64,000 nt of DNA, from contig NZ_CP015922.1 in the NCBI RefSeq assembly GCF_001659725.1, positions 2,046,001 to 2,110,000 of the forward strand, given 5' to 3'. The notes beneath the pieces were generated by a model. That model did not search any database. It saw only the letters and a list, made by a program, of their open reading frames with translations, and was not told the DNA's origin. The translations under genes and the position numbers were made by a program. This document shows positions 1 through 7,691 of the stretch, in pieces. The stretch comes from Polynucleobacter wuianus. GTDB lineage: Bacteria > Pseudomonadota > Gammaproteobacteria > Burkholderiales > Burkholderiaceae. Position 1 is the stretch's first letter. Every line of letters starts with the position of its first letter.

Positions 1-379
1 GCACCATGCTCGCTTGACGATAATAAGTTTCTGCATTGACAGCAATTTCTTCTGCAGTCAAAGGTGGACGAGTTGCATTACGACCAGATGGATCACCAAT
101 CATGCTGGTGAAATCGCCAATTAAGAAAATAACGGTATGACCTAAATCTTGTAGCTGTCGTAATTTATTTAGAACGACCGTGTGTCCCAAATGAATATCT
201 GGGGCAGTTGGATCTAAACCCAGCTTGATCCTGAGTGGGGTCTTGGTAGCCTGGCTTCGAGCCAGTTTTTGCACCCAGTCCGCTTCAACCAATAGCTCGT
301 CACAGCCACGTTTTGTGACTTCGAGTGCCGCAAAGACTTCAGGGGTCAAAGGATATTTTTGTTCTGGTTTAGCCGTCAT
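1..379 (-). CDS. tyrS: Tyrosyl-tRNA synthetase, N-terminal part (cut by window edge)
   Basis: Charges tRNA-Tyr with tyrosine in the cytoplasm. Only the first 126 codons are here; the gene continues beyond base 1. The ATG at 379-377 begins MTAKPEQKYPLTPEV. Further in, the class I signature appears as KLGLDPTAPDIHLGHT (HLGH is the HIGH-type ATP site), followed by IGDFTSMIGDPSGR, which is typical of the TyrZ-like form of TyrRS. The catalytic KMSKS region lies outside the window. The gene is divergent from anmK with 88 bases between the two starts. The identification is secure although the gene is truncated. Confidence 0.93.
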   Translation of the reverse strand, partial: MTAKPEQKYPLTPEVFAALEVTKRGCDELLVEADWVQKLARSQATKTPLRIKLGLDPTAPDIHLGHTVVLNKLRQLQDLGHTVIFLIGDFTSMIGDPSGRNATRPPLTAEEIAVNAETYYRQASMV

Positions 380-389
380 GCTGATTCGG

Positions 390-406
390 TTAACTGTTTC
401 AGTTAA
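390..406. promoter_or_regulatory. Short inverted repeat between tyrS and anmK
   Basis: TTAACTG-TTT-CAGTTAA is a perfect 7-base inverted repeat with a 3-base spacer, 11 bases upstream of the tyrS start codon. It could be an operator for an unknown regulator or a small hairpin in the tyrS leader. A/T-rich stretches that could hold divergent promoters lie at about 404-432. No known binding site is recognised, and chance cannot be excluded. Confidence 0.3.
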
Positions 407-467
407 ATTAGTATTTAAATTGCTAAAGCATAATTGTCGCATCACTGAGAGCCAAGCCCTGAACCCT

Positions 468-1595
468 ATGACCCAACCTCATTCCCTCTATATTGGCCTT
501 ATGTCTGGAACCAGCCTAGATGGAATTGATGCTGTTTTAGCCCAGATTGGGTCCAACGGTGAAGCAAGTGCAGTAGAGGCCGTAAGTAGGCCCTTCTCAC
601 CTGAGCTACGTAAAGCCCTTTTTGAGCTCCAAAGTCCTGGCTCTAATGAGCTTCATCGAGAAAAGCAGGCTGGTAATGCCTTAGCCTTAGCTTATGCGGA
701 GGCAGTAAGGGAACTTCTCAAAAAAGCCAATTTACAGCCATCTCACATTGCAGCAATTGGCGCTCATGGTCAGACGATTCGTCATCAACCGGATCTTGGA
801 GATTTGGCATACACACACCAAACCCTGAACCCTGCACTCTTAGCAGAAAAAACGGGTATTGATGTCATTGCTGACTTTAGAAGTCGTGACCTTGCAGCAG
901 GCGGTCATGGTGCTCCACTAGTCCCCGCTTTTCATGCACAGCAATTTGTAGAAGATAAAAATCTCGCTATTCTCAATATTGGCGGCATTGCAAATCTCAC
1001 ACTACTCCCTAGGACAGGTGAAGTCACTGGGTTTGATTGTGGACCAGGAAATATGTTGATGGATGCCTGGATACAAGAGCACCAAGGCAATGCTTTTGAT
1101 GAGAATGGTAACTGGGCATTACAAGGTACAGTAAATGAAATTCTTCTTGCGAAGTTGCTATCAGACCCATTCTTTAAAAAAGCTCCGCCTAAGAGCACTG
1201 GTCGAGATGACTTTAATCTAAGGTGGTTGCAAGAAAAAATAGGTAATGAGAATCATCATACCGAGGATGTACAAGCTACCCTCTTACACCTAACAGCCCA
1301 TTCCGCATTAGAAGCTTTAGTACATCATGCCCCGCAAACCCAAAAGCTGATTGTCTGTGGAGGCGGCGCCCGAAATACTGCTTTGATGAACTTACTCAAG
1401 GTCAAAGCACAACATTTATTTGAAGTGCCCTTAGAAATTTCAACAAGCGATTCAGCTGGTATTGATCCACAACTCGTTGAAGGTCTGGCTTTTGCTTGGC
1501 TTGCTTGGGCCCATAAAGAAAAACGGCCAGCAAATATGCCAGCCGTTACAGGAGCGAAGGGCCCTAGAATTCTGGGCGCTTGCTACCCTGCTTAG
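468..1595 (+). CDS. anmK: Anhydro-N-acetylmuramic acid kinase
   Basis: Phosphorylates and opens 1,6-anhydro-MurNAc to MurNAc-6-phosphate in cell-wall recycling; cytoplasmic. The 375-residue length is normal for AnmK. Visible motifs are GLMSGTSLDGIDAV at residues 10-23 (ATP-binding P-loop of the family), GAHGQTI, the DFRSRDLAAGGHGAP block with the catalytic Asp, and VCGGGARN near the C-terminus. The frame stays open upstream to 225, but that part runs over tyrS on the other strand and does not resemble AnmK, so the ATG at 468 is chosen although no clear Shine-Dalgarno precedes it. It converges on erpA with only 12 bases between the stop codons. Confidence 0.95.
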   Translation: MTQPHSLYIGLMSGTSLDGIDAVLAQIGSNGEASAVEAVSRPFSPELRKALFELQSPGSNELHREKQAGNALALAYAEAVRELLKKANLQPSHIAAIGAHGQTIRHQPDLGDLAYTHQTLNPALLAEKTGIDVIADFRSRDLAAGGHGAPLVPAFHAQQFVEDKNLAILNIGGIANLTLLPRTGEVTGFDCGPGNMLMDAWIQEHQGNAFDENGNWALQGTVNEILLAKLLSDPFFKKAPPKSTGRDDFNLRWLQEKIGNENHHTEDVQATLLHLTAHSALEALVHHAPQTQKLIVCGGGARNTALMNLLKVKAQHLFEVPLEISTSDSAGIDPQLVEGLAFAWLAWAHKEKRPANMPAVTGAKGPRILGACYPA

Positions 1596-1607
1596 TTGCT
1601 AATTGCC

Positions 1608-1982
1608 TTAAGCAGAGAAAGAAGATCCGCAGCCACAAGTAGTTTGGGCATTTGGATTCTTGATCACAAACTGTGAACCATTGATATCTTCTTTGTAGTC
1701 AATCTCAGCACCAACTAAATATTGGAAGCTCATTGAATCCACCAAAAGAGTAACGCCATTCTTTTCAAAGAGCGTGTCATCTTCATTTACAGCATCATCA
1801 AATGTGAAGCCGTACTGAAAACCTGAGCAACCACCACCCTGAACGAATACGCGCAACTTCAACTCTGGATTACCTTCTTCGGCAATCAAGTCGGCCACTT
1901 TTGCAGCAGCGCTATCCGTGAACACCAATGGGGTTGGTGGCTCGGCTAAATCCTGTGCTGTTTGTATCGCTAATTCGGTCAT
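1608..1982 (-). CDS. erpA: Iron-sulfur cluster insertion protein ErpA
   Basis: A-type carrier that delivers Fe-S clusters to target enzymes in the cytoplasm. At 124 residues it has the three invariant cysteines: Cys52 in GGGCSGF and Cys116/Cys118 in TCGCGSSF near the C-terminus. The YKEDINGSQFVIKNPNA block is typical of ErpA rather than IscA. The start codon is preceded by AGGAG at good spacing. It lies 68 bases downstream of argC on the same strand and may be co-transcribed. The window contains several Fe-S clients (MutY, ferredoxin, the large oxidoreductase), but no isc or suf genes. Confidence 0.93.
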   Translation of the reverse strand: MTELAIQTAQDLAEPPTPLVFTDSAAAKVADLIAEEGNPELKLRVFVQGGGCSGFQYGFTFDDAVNEDDTLFEKNGVTLLVDSMSFQYLVGAEIDYKEDINGSQFVIKNPNAQTTCGCGSSFSA

Positions 1983-2050
1983 AGTTCACTCCTAAATCTA
2001 AAGGGTATGTCTTATTTTAGGCTTTTAATGGCCAGTTTGCTGAAGGGTCT

Positions 2051-3109
2051 TTATGGAGAAAGGGCAATTTGGGTAAGACCCGTTGTTTCAGGTAAGCCAA
2101 ACATCAAATTCATACATTGAACACCCTGGCCAGAGGCGCCTTTTACCAAGTTATCCTCAACCACCAAAATCACTAGAGTGTCGCCACCACTCGGACGATG
2201 AATAGCAATCCGAATGCCATTGCTTCCCCGAACAGAACGGGTCTCTGGATGACTGCCAGCAGGCATTACATCCACAAAGGGCTCATCCGCATAGAAGTTC
2301 TCATAGAGCTTTTGGTAATCGATATCTTTACCAGAATCCGTCAAACGTACATATAAGGTCGAATGAATGCCTCTCACCATCGGTGTTAAATGTGGCACAA
2401 AAGTTAAGCCAATCTGATCATGACCTGCAATCGCTTTTAAGCCCTGCACGATTTCAGGGAGATGCCGATGGCCCTTAACCCCGTAGGCTTTGAAGTTATC
2501 ACTTGCCTCAGATAGCAAGGTTCCAATCTCAGCCTTACGTCCAGCACCTGAGGTCCCTGACTTTGAGTCCGAAATAATATGATTACCATCAATCAACTGC
2601 TTGCCGCCAGTCGATTTTGGTGAGAGCAAAGGCGCAAGACCCAACTGCACAGAAGTTGGATAGCACCCAGCCAGCCCAACAACACGCGCTTTCTTAATGT
2701 CCTTACGATTAATTTCTGCCAAACCATAAACCGCTTCAGCCAAAATTTCTGGGCAGCTATGTTCCATGCCATACCACTTGGCAAATTCTTTAATGTCCTT
2801 CAAACGGAAGTCTGCTGCAAGATCCAAAATCTTCACATTGTTTGCGAGTAATTCTTTTGCCTGTGCCATAGCAACGCCATGAGGAGTTGCAAAGAACACT
2901 ACATCGCATTCATTTAACTTGGCTTCATCTGGTGTCGTGAATTTCAGATCAACACGACCACGCAAAGATGGGAACATCTCAGCTACGGGCATGCCCGCTT
3001 CTGTACGAGATGTAATAGCAACAATTTTTACTTCAGGATGCTGCGCCAATATGCGCAATAATTCCACCCCGGTATATCCTGTGCCACCAACGATACCAAC
3101 CTTAATCAT
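2051..3109 (-). CDS. argC: N-acetyl-gamma-glutamyl-phosphate reductase
   Basis: Third step of arginine synthesis: NADPH-dependent reduction of N-acetylglutamyl-phosphate to the semialdehyde. The N-terminal GIVGGTGYTG is the nucleotide-binding loop and the catalytic cysteine is Cys149 in GLAGCYPT. The frame is open to a TTG at 3121, but the ATG at 3109 has GGAG six bases upstream and begins MIKVGIVGG as the family does, so 3109 is taken, giving 352 residues. A terminator at 3178-3203 separates it from rpsI, so it should have its own promoter in the roughly 70 bases between. It is probably co-transcribed with erpA. Confidence 0.95.
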   Translation of the reverse strand: MIKVGIVGGTGYTGVELLRILAQHPEVKIVAITSRTEAGMPVAEMFPSLRGRVDLKFTTPDEAKLNECDVVFFATPHGVAMAQAKELLANNVKILDLAADFRLKDIKEFAKWYGMEHSCPEILAEAVYGLAEINRKDIKKARVVGLAGCYPTSVQLGLAPLLSPKSTGGKQLIDGNHIISDSKSGTSGAGRKAEIGTLLSEASDNFKAYGVKGHRHLPEIVQGLKAIAGHDQIGLTFVPHLTPMVRGIHSTLYVRLTDSGKDIDYQKLYENFYADEPFVDVMPAGSHPETRSVRGSNGIRIAIHRPSGGDTLVILVVEDNLVKGASGQGVQCMNLMFGLPETTGLTQIALSP

Positions 3110-3177
3110 GTCTTTCTCCAAAATACCGACTTCGAGAAGTTTTCAAACAAACTTCACAATACCTCAATTGTAGAAAC

Positions 3178-3203
3178 AAAAAGGGCCGCTTGCGCGACCC
3201 TTT
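3178..3203 (-). terminator. Intrinsic terminator after rpsI
   Basis: Read on the minus strand, AAAGGGTCGC-GCAA-GCGGCCCTTT forms a 10-base-pair stem with one G-U pair and a four-base loop, followed by a short T-rich run. It lies 27 bases after the rpsI stop codon and ends the rplM-rpsI transcript before argC. Confidence 0.8.
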
Positions 3204-3229
3204 CGATAAAACTTAAGCGACTGAAAGAA

Positions 3230-3631
3230 TTAGCGCTTGCTGAACTGCTTACGACGACGCGCGCCGTGCAGACCAACTTTTTTACGCTCAACTTCACGAG
3301 CATCGCGAGTTACCAAACCTGCTTTAGACAGGGTTGGCTTCAAAGCGTTGTCGTAGTCGATTAATGCACGAGTAACACCGTGACGAACTGCACCAGCTTG
3401 GCCAGTTTCACCGCCACCAGAAACGTTTACCTTGATATCAAAGGTCGTTAAGTGGGCTGTGAGAGCCAAAGGCTGACGAGCAATCATGCGTGATGTTTCA
3501 CGAGCAAAATAAGCATCGATAGGCTTACCGTTAACAGTAATTTCGCCTTTGCCAGATTTAATAAATACGCGCGCAACAGAACTCTTGCGGCGACCTGTAC
3601 CGTAATTCCAATTTCCGTAATTAATAGCCAT
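3230..3631 (-). CDS. rpsI: 30S ribosomal protein S9
   Basis: Small-subunit protein whose C-terminal tail reaches the P-site tRNA. The 133-residue sequence starts MAINYGNWNYGTGRRKSS, the longer N-terminus usual in betaproteobacteria, and ends in the conserved basic tail GARRRKQFSKR. It begins 9 bases after rplM stops, the standard L13-S9 operon, and is followed by an intrinsic terminator. Confidence 0.98.
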   Translation of the reverse strand: MAINYGNWNYGTGRRKSSVARVFIKSGKGEITVNGKPIDAYFARETSRMIARQPLALTAHLTTFDIKVNVSGGGETGQAGAVRHGVTRALIDYDNALKPTLSKAGLVTRDAREVERKKVGLHGARRRKQFSKR

Positions 3632-3640
3632 TTGGTTTCC

Positions 3641-4069
3641 TTAAATCTCTAACGCTTTAGGCTGTTGAGCCGTGTGCGGATGATTAGCGTCGCCATAGAC
3701 TTTTAATTTCTTGATCATGGCATAGCCTAGTGGGCCTTTTGGCAACATACCTTTTACAGCCTTCTCCAAAGCGCGACCTGGAAAACGGTCTTGCATTTTG
3801 TCGAAGTTGGTCGAGCTAATACCACCTGGGTATCCGCTATGACGGTAATAGATCTTGTTCAAGCCTTTTGTGCCAGTAACACGCAGCTTAGATGAATTGA
3901 TCACGACGATAAAGTCGCCAGTGTCAACGTGTGGTGTGAATTCAGGCTTGTGCTTGCCGCGTAGACGGTGTGCCACTTCACTGGCGACACGACCGAGGAC
4001 TTTGTCCGTAGCGTCAATCACGAACCATTCACGCTTTACCTCATGGGATTTTGCGGAAAAAGTTTTCAT
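3641..4069 (-). CDS. rplM: 50S ribosomal protein L13
   Basis: Early-assembly protein of the large subunit. 142 residues, the usual length, with the family blocks DATDKVLGRVASEVA, HVDTGDFIVV and MLPKGPLGYAM. First gene of the rplM-rpsI operon. The 418 bases upstream hold a promoter-plus-terminator unit at 4228-4365 that could be a separate small RNA or an attenuated leader of this operon. No strong Shine-Dalgarno is visible; only GAG occurs near the ATG. Confidence 0.98.
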   Translation of the reverse strand: MKTFSAKSHEVKREWFVIDATDKVLGRVASEVAHRLRGKHKPEFTPHVDTGDFIVVINSSKLRVTGTKGLNKIYYRHSGYPGGISSTNFDKMQDRFPGRALEKAVKGMLPKGPLGYAMIKKLKVYGDANHPHTAQQPKALEI

Positions 4070-4227
4070 GATTTCTCAAATTGTTATAGTCAAAAAAATT
4101 ACTCCAACCAAACTACGTCCACCTTGGCCCTGCTTATGTTTGCAAGCTCGCAGATTCTGCAATTTACCTGGTACAACGATCTCCGCTGACTAGTTCGGAT
4201 ATCCAGTAAAGCCTTGAATTGTAACCC

Positions 4228-4256
4228 AAAAAAAACCCAGGAACGAGTCCTGGGTT
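4228..4256 (-). terminator. Strong intrinsic terminator upstream of rplM
   Basis: On the minus strand AACCCAGGA-CTCGT-TCCTGGGTT forms a perfect 9-base-pair stem with a 5-base loop, followed by a T run (A8 at 4228-4235 on the plus strand, two of these in the stem). No protein gene precedes it on this strand, so it must end either a small RNA or an attenuated rplM leader. Confidence 0.85.
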
Positions 4257-4329
4257 GGAATCCACCTATGTTTGGGTGGAGGAGACACTGGGAGGTAAGT
4301 CACAGTCTTATACAAGACTGACTACCAAT
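4228..4329 (-). ncRNA. Candidate small RNA (or attenuated rplM leader), about 100 nt
   Basis: A promoter-like element at 4336-4365 and the terminator at 4228-4256 bound a transcript of about 100 nt with no convincing reading frame. In order it holds a perfect hairpin, CAGTCTT-GTAT-AAGACTG (4303-4320); an unpaired CU-rich stretch with ACCTCCC and TCTCCTCC (about 4278-4298), complementary to Shine-Dalgarno sequences; a second hairpin, TCCACC-N8-GGTGGA (4261-4280); and the terminator stem. This is the architecture of an anti-Shine-Dalgarno trans-acting sRNA. It could instead be an rplM leader, because rplM lies downstream on the same strand. I do not recognise it as a known family. Confidence 0.55.
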
Positions 4330-4335
4330 ATGGTT

Positions 4336-4365
4336 ATTCTACACAAGATTTTTGGTGCAATGCAA
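4336..4365 (-). promoter_or_regulatory. Sigma-70-type promoter for the candidate sRNA/rplM leader
   Basis: On the minus strand TTGCAT (4365-4360), an 18-base spacer and TAGAAT (4341-4336). Predicted transcription start near 4329. The TTGCATTGCACC around the -35 is partly palindromic (TGCATTGCA) and might bind a regulator. This is a consensus match by eye only. Confidence 0.45.
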
Positions 4366-4487
4366 GAAAATTGACCAAAATCAATTTTTTGATGTTTTTT
4401 AGCTCAAATCGAAATCAATCCCAACAGATAGGAAATTGGTAAACTATTGAAAATATTGATTAATTTAGTAAGTTAGGGGTCACTAAT

Positions 4488-4910
4488 ATGGAATGTCGAG
4501 TATCTTGGTTGGGTAATGGTGGAATGGCTTTTTCTGCAGAAACAGGTAGTGGGCATCTCATCAATATGGATGGTGCACCCGAAGCAGGCGGCAGAAACCT
4601 AGCCCCAAGGCCAATGGAGCTCCTTTTGGCTGGCGCAGGGGGTTGTTCAGCATTCGACGTGGTTTTAATCCTACAAAAGGCTCGTCAGGCTGTTACAGCT
4701 TGTGATGTAACCCTTAAGGCTGAAAGAGCCTCTGAGGACCCTAAAGTCTTTACTAAGATCAATTTGCACTTCAAAGTCAAAGGTAAAGAGCTCGATCAAG
4801 CTAAAGTAGATCGTGCCGTTAAGCTTTCCCACGAAAAATACTGCTCTGCTACAACGATGCTGGCTAAAACAGCTGAACTGACTTACAGCGTTGAAGTCAT
4901 TTCAGAATAA
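4488..4910 (+). CDS. OsmC/Ohr-family protein (YhfA-like)
   Basis: Small cysteine-based thiol peroxidase-fold protein; family members reduce organic hydroperoxides, but the substrate of this subgroup is not known. It has 140 residues with the two family cysteines: Cys53 in AGAGGCSAFDVV and Cys119 in SHEKYCSATTM. The RPMELLLAGAGGCS block and the C-terminal SVEVI strand fit the YhfA-like branch rather than Ohr. The ATG at 4488 follows AGGGG at good spacing. It converges on rnpB, whose 3' end lies immediately after this stop codon. Confidence 0.85.
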   Translation: MECRVSWLGNGGMAFSAETGSGHLINMDGAPEAGGRNLAPRPMELLLAGAGGCSAFDVVLILQKARQAVTACDVTLKAERASEDPKVFTKINLHFKVKGKELDQAKVDRAVKLSHEKYCSATTMLAKTAELTYSVEVISE

Positions 4911-4911
4911 G

Positions 4912-5220
4912 TGCAGAGTCAATCGATAAGCCGGATTCTGTCGCCTAGATTTGCATCTAGGGGCAATCATTCCTCTAGGCCGTTAGTTACCTAACGGCTC
5001 AAGCTCCCTACCCGCAGACTCAGCGGGACGCCTCATCGTCTGCATACTTGGGATTGCTCCAGGTGGAGGTTACCGCGTTTCACCGTAACTAAATACGCTC
5101 GTCTCTGTGGCCCTATTCCTCACGTCACCGTGGATGGCCGTTAGCCATCACCCTACCCTATGGAGTCCGGACTTTCCTCCCCCTCAATAAAGAGGCGGCG
5201 ATTGCCTAATTGACTCTGCG
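4912..5220 (-). ncRNA. rnpB: RNase P RNA, bacterial class A
   Basis: Catalytic RNA that trims tRNA 5' leaders. On the minus strand the 5' GCAGAGTC (5219-5212) pairs with the 3' GACTCTGC (4920-4913) to close helix P1. Conserved blocks are all present in order: GAGGAAAGTCCGGACTCC, AGGGTAGGGTGATGG, a GGTGAAACGCGGTAACCTCC region, and ACAGAATCCGGCTTATCGATT at the 3' end. Length about 308 nt. No separate intrinsic terminator is seen; the 3' end abuts the stop codon of the convergent osmC-like gene. Confidence 0.97.
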
Positions 5221-5281
5221 CCTGCAGTCTAACGCAGACGGAGCAAATTGGCTTGTAAAACGTTTATAGCTTGATGTGGAA

Positions 5282-6340
5282 TTAAATCAGCGACCAAGCA
5301 ATTGTTTCACCCGCACGCAAGGGAACAATTGTGGCATCGCCTAAAGGTAATTCAACAGGAATGCTTTGTGATTTTTTAGAAAGTGTGATTTTTTTGCTAT
5401 TGCGTGGCAAGGAATAGAAGTCAGGCCCAAAGAAACTCGCAAAGCCTTCTAATTTATCAAGCTTACCAACGCTCTCAAAGGCTTCAGCGTATAAACCCAA
5501 AGCATTGAAGGCGCTATAACAACCTGCACATCCACAAGCAGCTTCTTTAGCGCCCTTAGCATGCGGGGCGCTATCAGTGCCCAAGAAGAATCGAGGGTTA
5601 CCACTCGTGGCAGCCTCAAGCAAAGCAACACGATGCTCCTCACGCTTAAGGACTGGTAAACAATAATTATGCGGACGAATACCACCTGCAAAAATCGCAT
5701 TACGGTTCATCAATAAATGTTGAGGAGTGAGCGTGGCAGCAATCGTATTTTTTCCACCAGTTAAAGCATCACGTACATAGTGTGCTGCTTGTTTAGTAGT
5801 AATGTGCTCAAACACAATTTTGAGTTCAGGAAATTTTTTGCGAAGAGGATCAAGAACGGTGTCAATAAATACCGCTTCTCGATCGAAGATATCGATGTCC
5901 GCATGCGTCACTTCCCCATGAACTAATAGCGGCATTCCGATTGCTTGCATTGCTTCTAAGGCTTTATAACAATGCTTAATATCACTGACACCTGCATCGC
6001 TATTTGTTGTGGCGCCTGCAGGATATAACTTGAATCCCACAATGCCTTCTGCCTTCGCCATACGTACTTCCTCTGCAGAGGTGTTATCAGTGAGATACAA
6101 AGTCATCAGGGGCGTAAAACTACTAATGCCCAATGATTCTAAATTGGATTCGATGCGAGCTTGATAGGCCTTAGCTAAATCTACGGTGGTTAGAGGTGGC
6201 TTCAAGTTCGGCATGATGATCGCGCGCGCAAATTGGCGAGCAGTATCACCTAAAACGTCTTTCATCACTTCGCCATCACGAATATGCAAATGCCAGTCAT
6301 CTGGCTGAATCAATTGAATTTGAGTTGGACTATTAGACAT
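5282..6340 (-). CDS. pyrC: Dihydroorotase
   Basis: Zinc enzyme that closes carbamoyl-aspartate to dihydroorotate in pyrimidine synthesis. The 352-residue protein is the short PyrC type. Metal ligands are visible: His17 and His19 in DDWHLHIRDG, carboxylated Lys104 in GFKLYPAGA, His141, His179 and the catalytic Asp256 in GTDSAPH. The frame continues upstream to 6373, but the ATG at 6340 lies one base after the glycerate kinase stop and starts like the family, so it is preferred. The pairing with glycerate kinase suggests translational coupling. Confidence 0.96.
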   Translation of the reverse strand: MSNSPTQIQLIQPDDWHLHIRDGEVMKDVLGDTARQFARAIIMPNLKPPLTTVDLAKAYQARIESNLESLGISSFTPLMTLYLTDNTSAEEVRMAKAEGIVGFKLYPAGATTNSDAGVSDIKHCYKALEAMQAIGMPLLVHGEVTHADIDIFDREAVFIDTVLDPLRKKFPELKIVFEHITTKQAAHYVRDALTGGKNTIAATLTPQHLLMNRNAIFAGGIRPHNYCLPVLKREEHRVALLEAATSGNPRFFLGTDSAPHAKGAKEAACGCAGCYSAFNALGLYAEAFESVGKLDKLEGFASFFGPDFYSLPRNSKKITLSKKSQSIPVELPLGDATIVPLRAGETIAWSLI

Positions 6341-6341
6341 A

Positions 6342-7682
6342 TTATTTATTAAGCAAGATGATGCGGAAATCATTCACATTTGTAAGTGTAGGGCCAGTTT
6401 CCACCAAAGCTCCTAATTCTGCAAAGAAGCCATAACAATCATGAGCTGCCAAAAATGATTCTGGCACTAGACCCTTTGAATAACCGGCTTTTCGAATGTC
6501 GCCGTCAAACCACGCGCCCGCATTCTTTTCACTACCGTCAATACCATCTGTATCAGCCGCTAATGCAGCAATTTTTGGTAAATCAGAACTAGCAGCCAAA
6601 AGTGAAAGCAAATATTCGCTACAACGACCACCGCGACCCTTAACGCCGGGAGGAATAGTTACCGTACATTCACCACCAGAAATCAGTGCTAAAGGCCCAT
6701 CACCTTTGGCTAAATGCTGACGAACAAGATGTGCTTGGGTTACGCCAACCTCTTGGGCCTCACCGGTAATAGTGTCCCCTAAAACGATGGGCTCATACCC
6801 TTGAGTGCGAATATAGTCAGCGGCAGCCTCCAGACTTTTGTACGCCGTTGCAATGACATGGTTAGCGACTTGAGCATTCACCAGATCAACATCTTTTAAT
6901 GTCTCTGGCTTCTCTCCTGTCAAACCTTGTTTGAGATGATTCAAAACAGATGCAGGAATAGCGTCTGCGCCTAAGTGATATTTTTCTAGAATATTGAGGG
7001 CATCCAAATAGGTTGAATAGTCAGCAGCACAAGGACCACTGGCAATATCTGCTGGGGAATCTCCGGTCACATCCGAAATCAATAAAGCCTCAACTCTTGC
7101 GCCACGCGCAATTGCAACTCTTGCCAAGTTGCCACCCAAGATTGCCGATAAATGTTTGCGTACCACATTCATCTCTTCAATCGGCGCGCCACTGCGCAGG
7201 AGGGCTTCAGTAGTTTTGCGCATATCTTCAATCGAGATGCCATTAACTGGGAGCGTCAAAAGACTTGAGCCGCCACCAGAGACTAGCGCGATCAAAACAT
7301 CGCCAGGTTGCAACTGCATGGCTAGGTTCAGGACATCTTTAGCGCCATCCATGCCAGCCTGATCTGGTACTGGATGTCCAGCTTCCACAATCTTGATATA
7401 TGCAGTTGGCGATTGATGGCCATAACGAGTCAGAACAACACCCTCGATCTTGGTCATTGGCCAGCGGGACTTTGCATACGATTCCAATGCACTTGCCATC
7501 GATGCGCTAGCTTTGCCGGCACCCACTACCAAGCACTTTCCTTTGGGCTCATGACCCACTGGAAATATCTTTGCTAAATATTGTGGAACGATGACTTGTG
7601 GATCGGCAACTGCCACAGCGGCAGCAAAGGCATTTTTGAGAATCGCCTCGGTTGAAACTAATGGATTATTTTGCTGCGTCAT
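6342..7682 (-). CDS. Glycerate 2-kinase (MOFRL family)
   Basis: Phosphorylates D-glycerate, probably to 2-phosphoglycerate, feeding glyoxylate or tartronate carbon into glycolysis. 446 residues: an N-terminal DUF4147 half with CLVVGAGKASASMA and ALVSGGGSSLL, and a C-terminal MOFRL half with LISGGECTV, KGRGGRCSEYLL and ADTDGIDGSEKNAGAW. The start is the ATG at 7682; the codon before it is a TTG. The symbols ttuD and gckA are both used for this family, so none is assigned. It sits between the ABC exporter (9-base gap) and pyrC (1-base gap), in one operon. No glyoxylate carboligase or tartronate reductase gene is present nearby. Confidence 0.9.
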   Translation of the reverse strand: MTQQNNPLVSTEAILKNAFAAAVAVADPQVIVPQYLAKIFPVGHEPKGKCLVVGAGKASASMASALESYAKSRWPMTKIEGVVLTRYGHQSPTAYIKIVEAGHPVPDQAGMDGAKDVLNLAMQLQPGDVLIALVSGGGSSLLTLPVNGISIEDMRKTTEALLRSGAPIEEMNVVRKHLSAILGGNLARVAIARGARVEALLISDVTGDSPADIASGPCAADYSTYLDALNILEKYHLGADAIPASVLNHLKQGLTGEKPETLKDVDLVNAQVANHVIATAYKSLEAAADYIRTQGYEPIVLGDTITGEAQEVGVTQAHLVRQHLAKGDGPLALISGGECTVTIPPGVKGRGGRCSEYLLSLLAASSDLPKIAALAADTDGIDGSEKNAGAWFDGDIRKAGYSKGLVPESFLAAHDCYGFFAELGALVETGPTLTNVNDFRIILLNK

Positions 7683-7691
7683 CAAGCTATT

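Noticed and set aside
225..467. Upstream extension of anmK by 81 codons
   Set aside because: It runs antisense through the tyrS start and has no AnmK likeness; the conserved protein begins at the ATG at 468.
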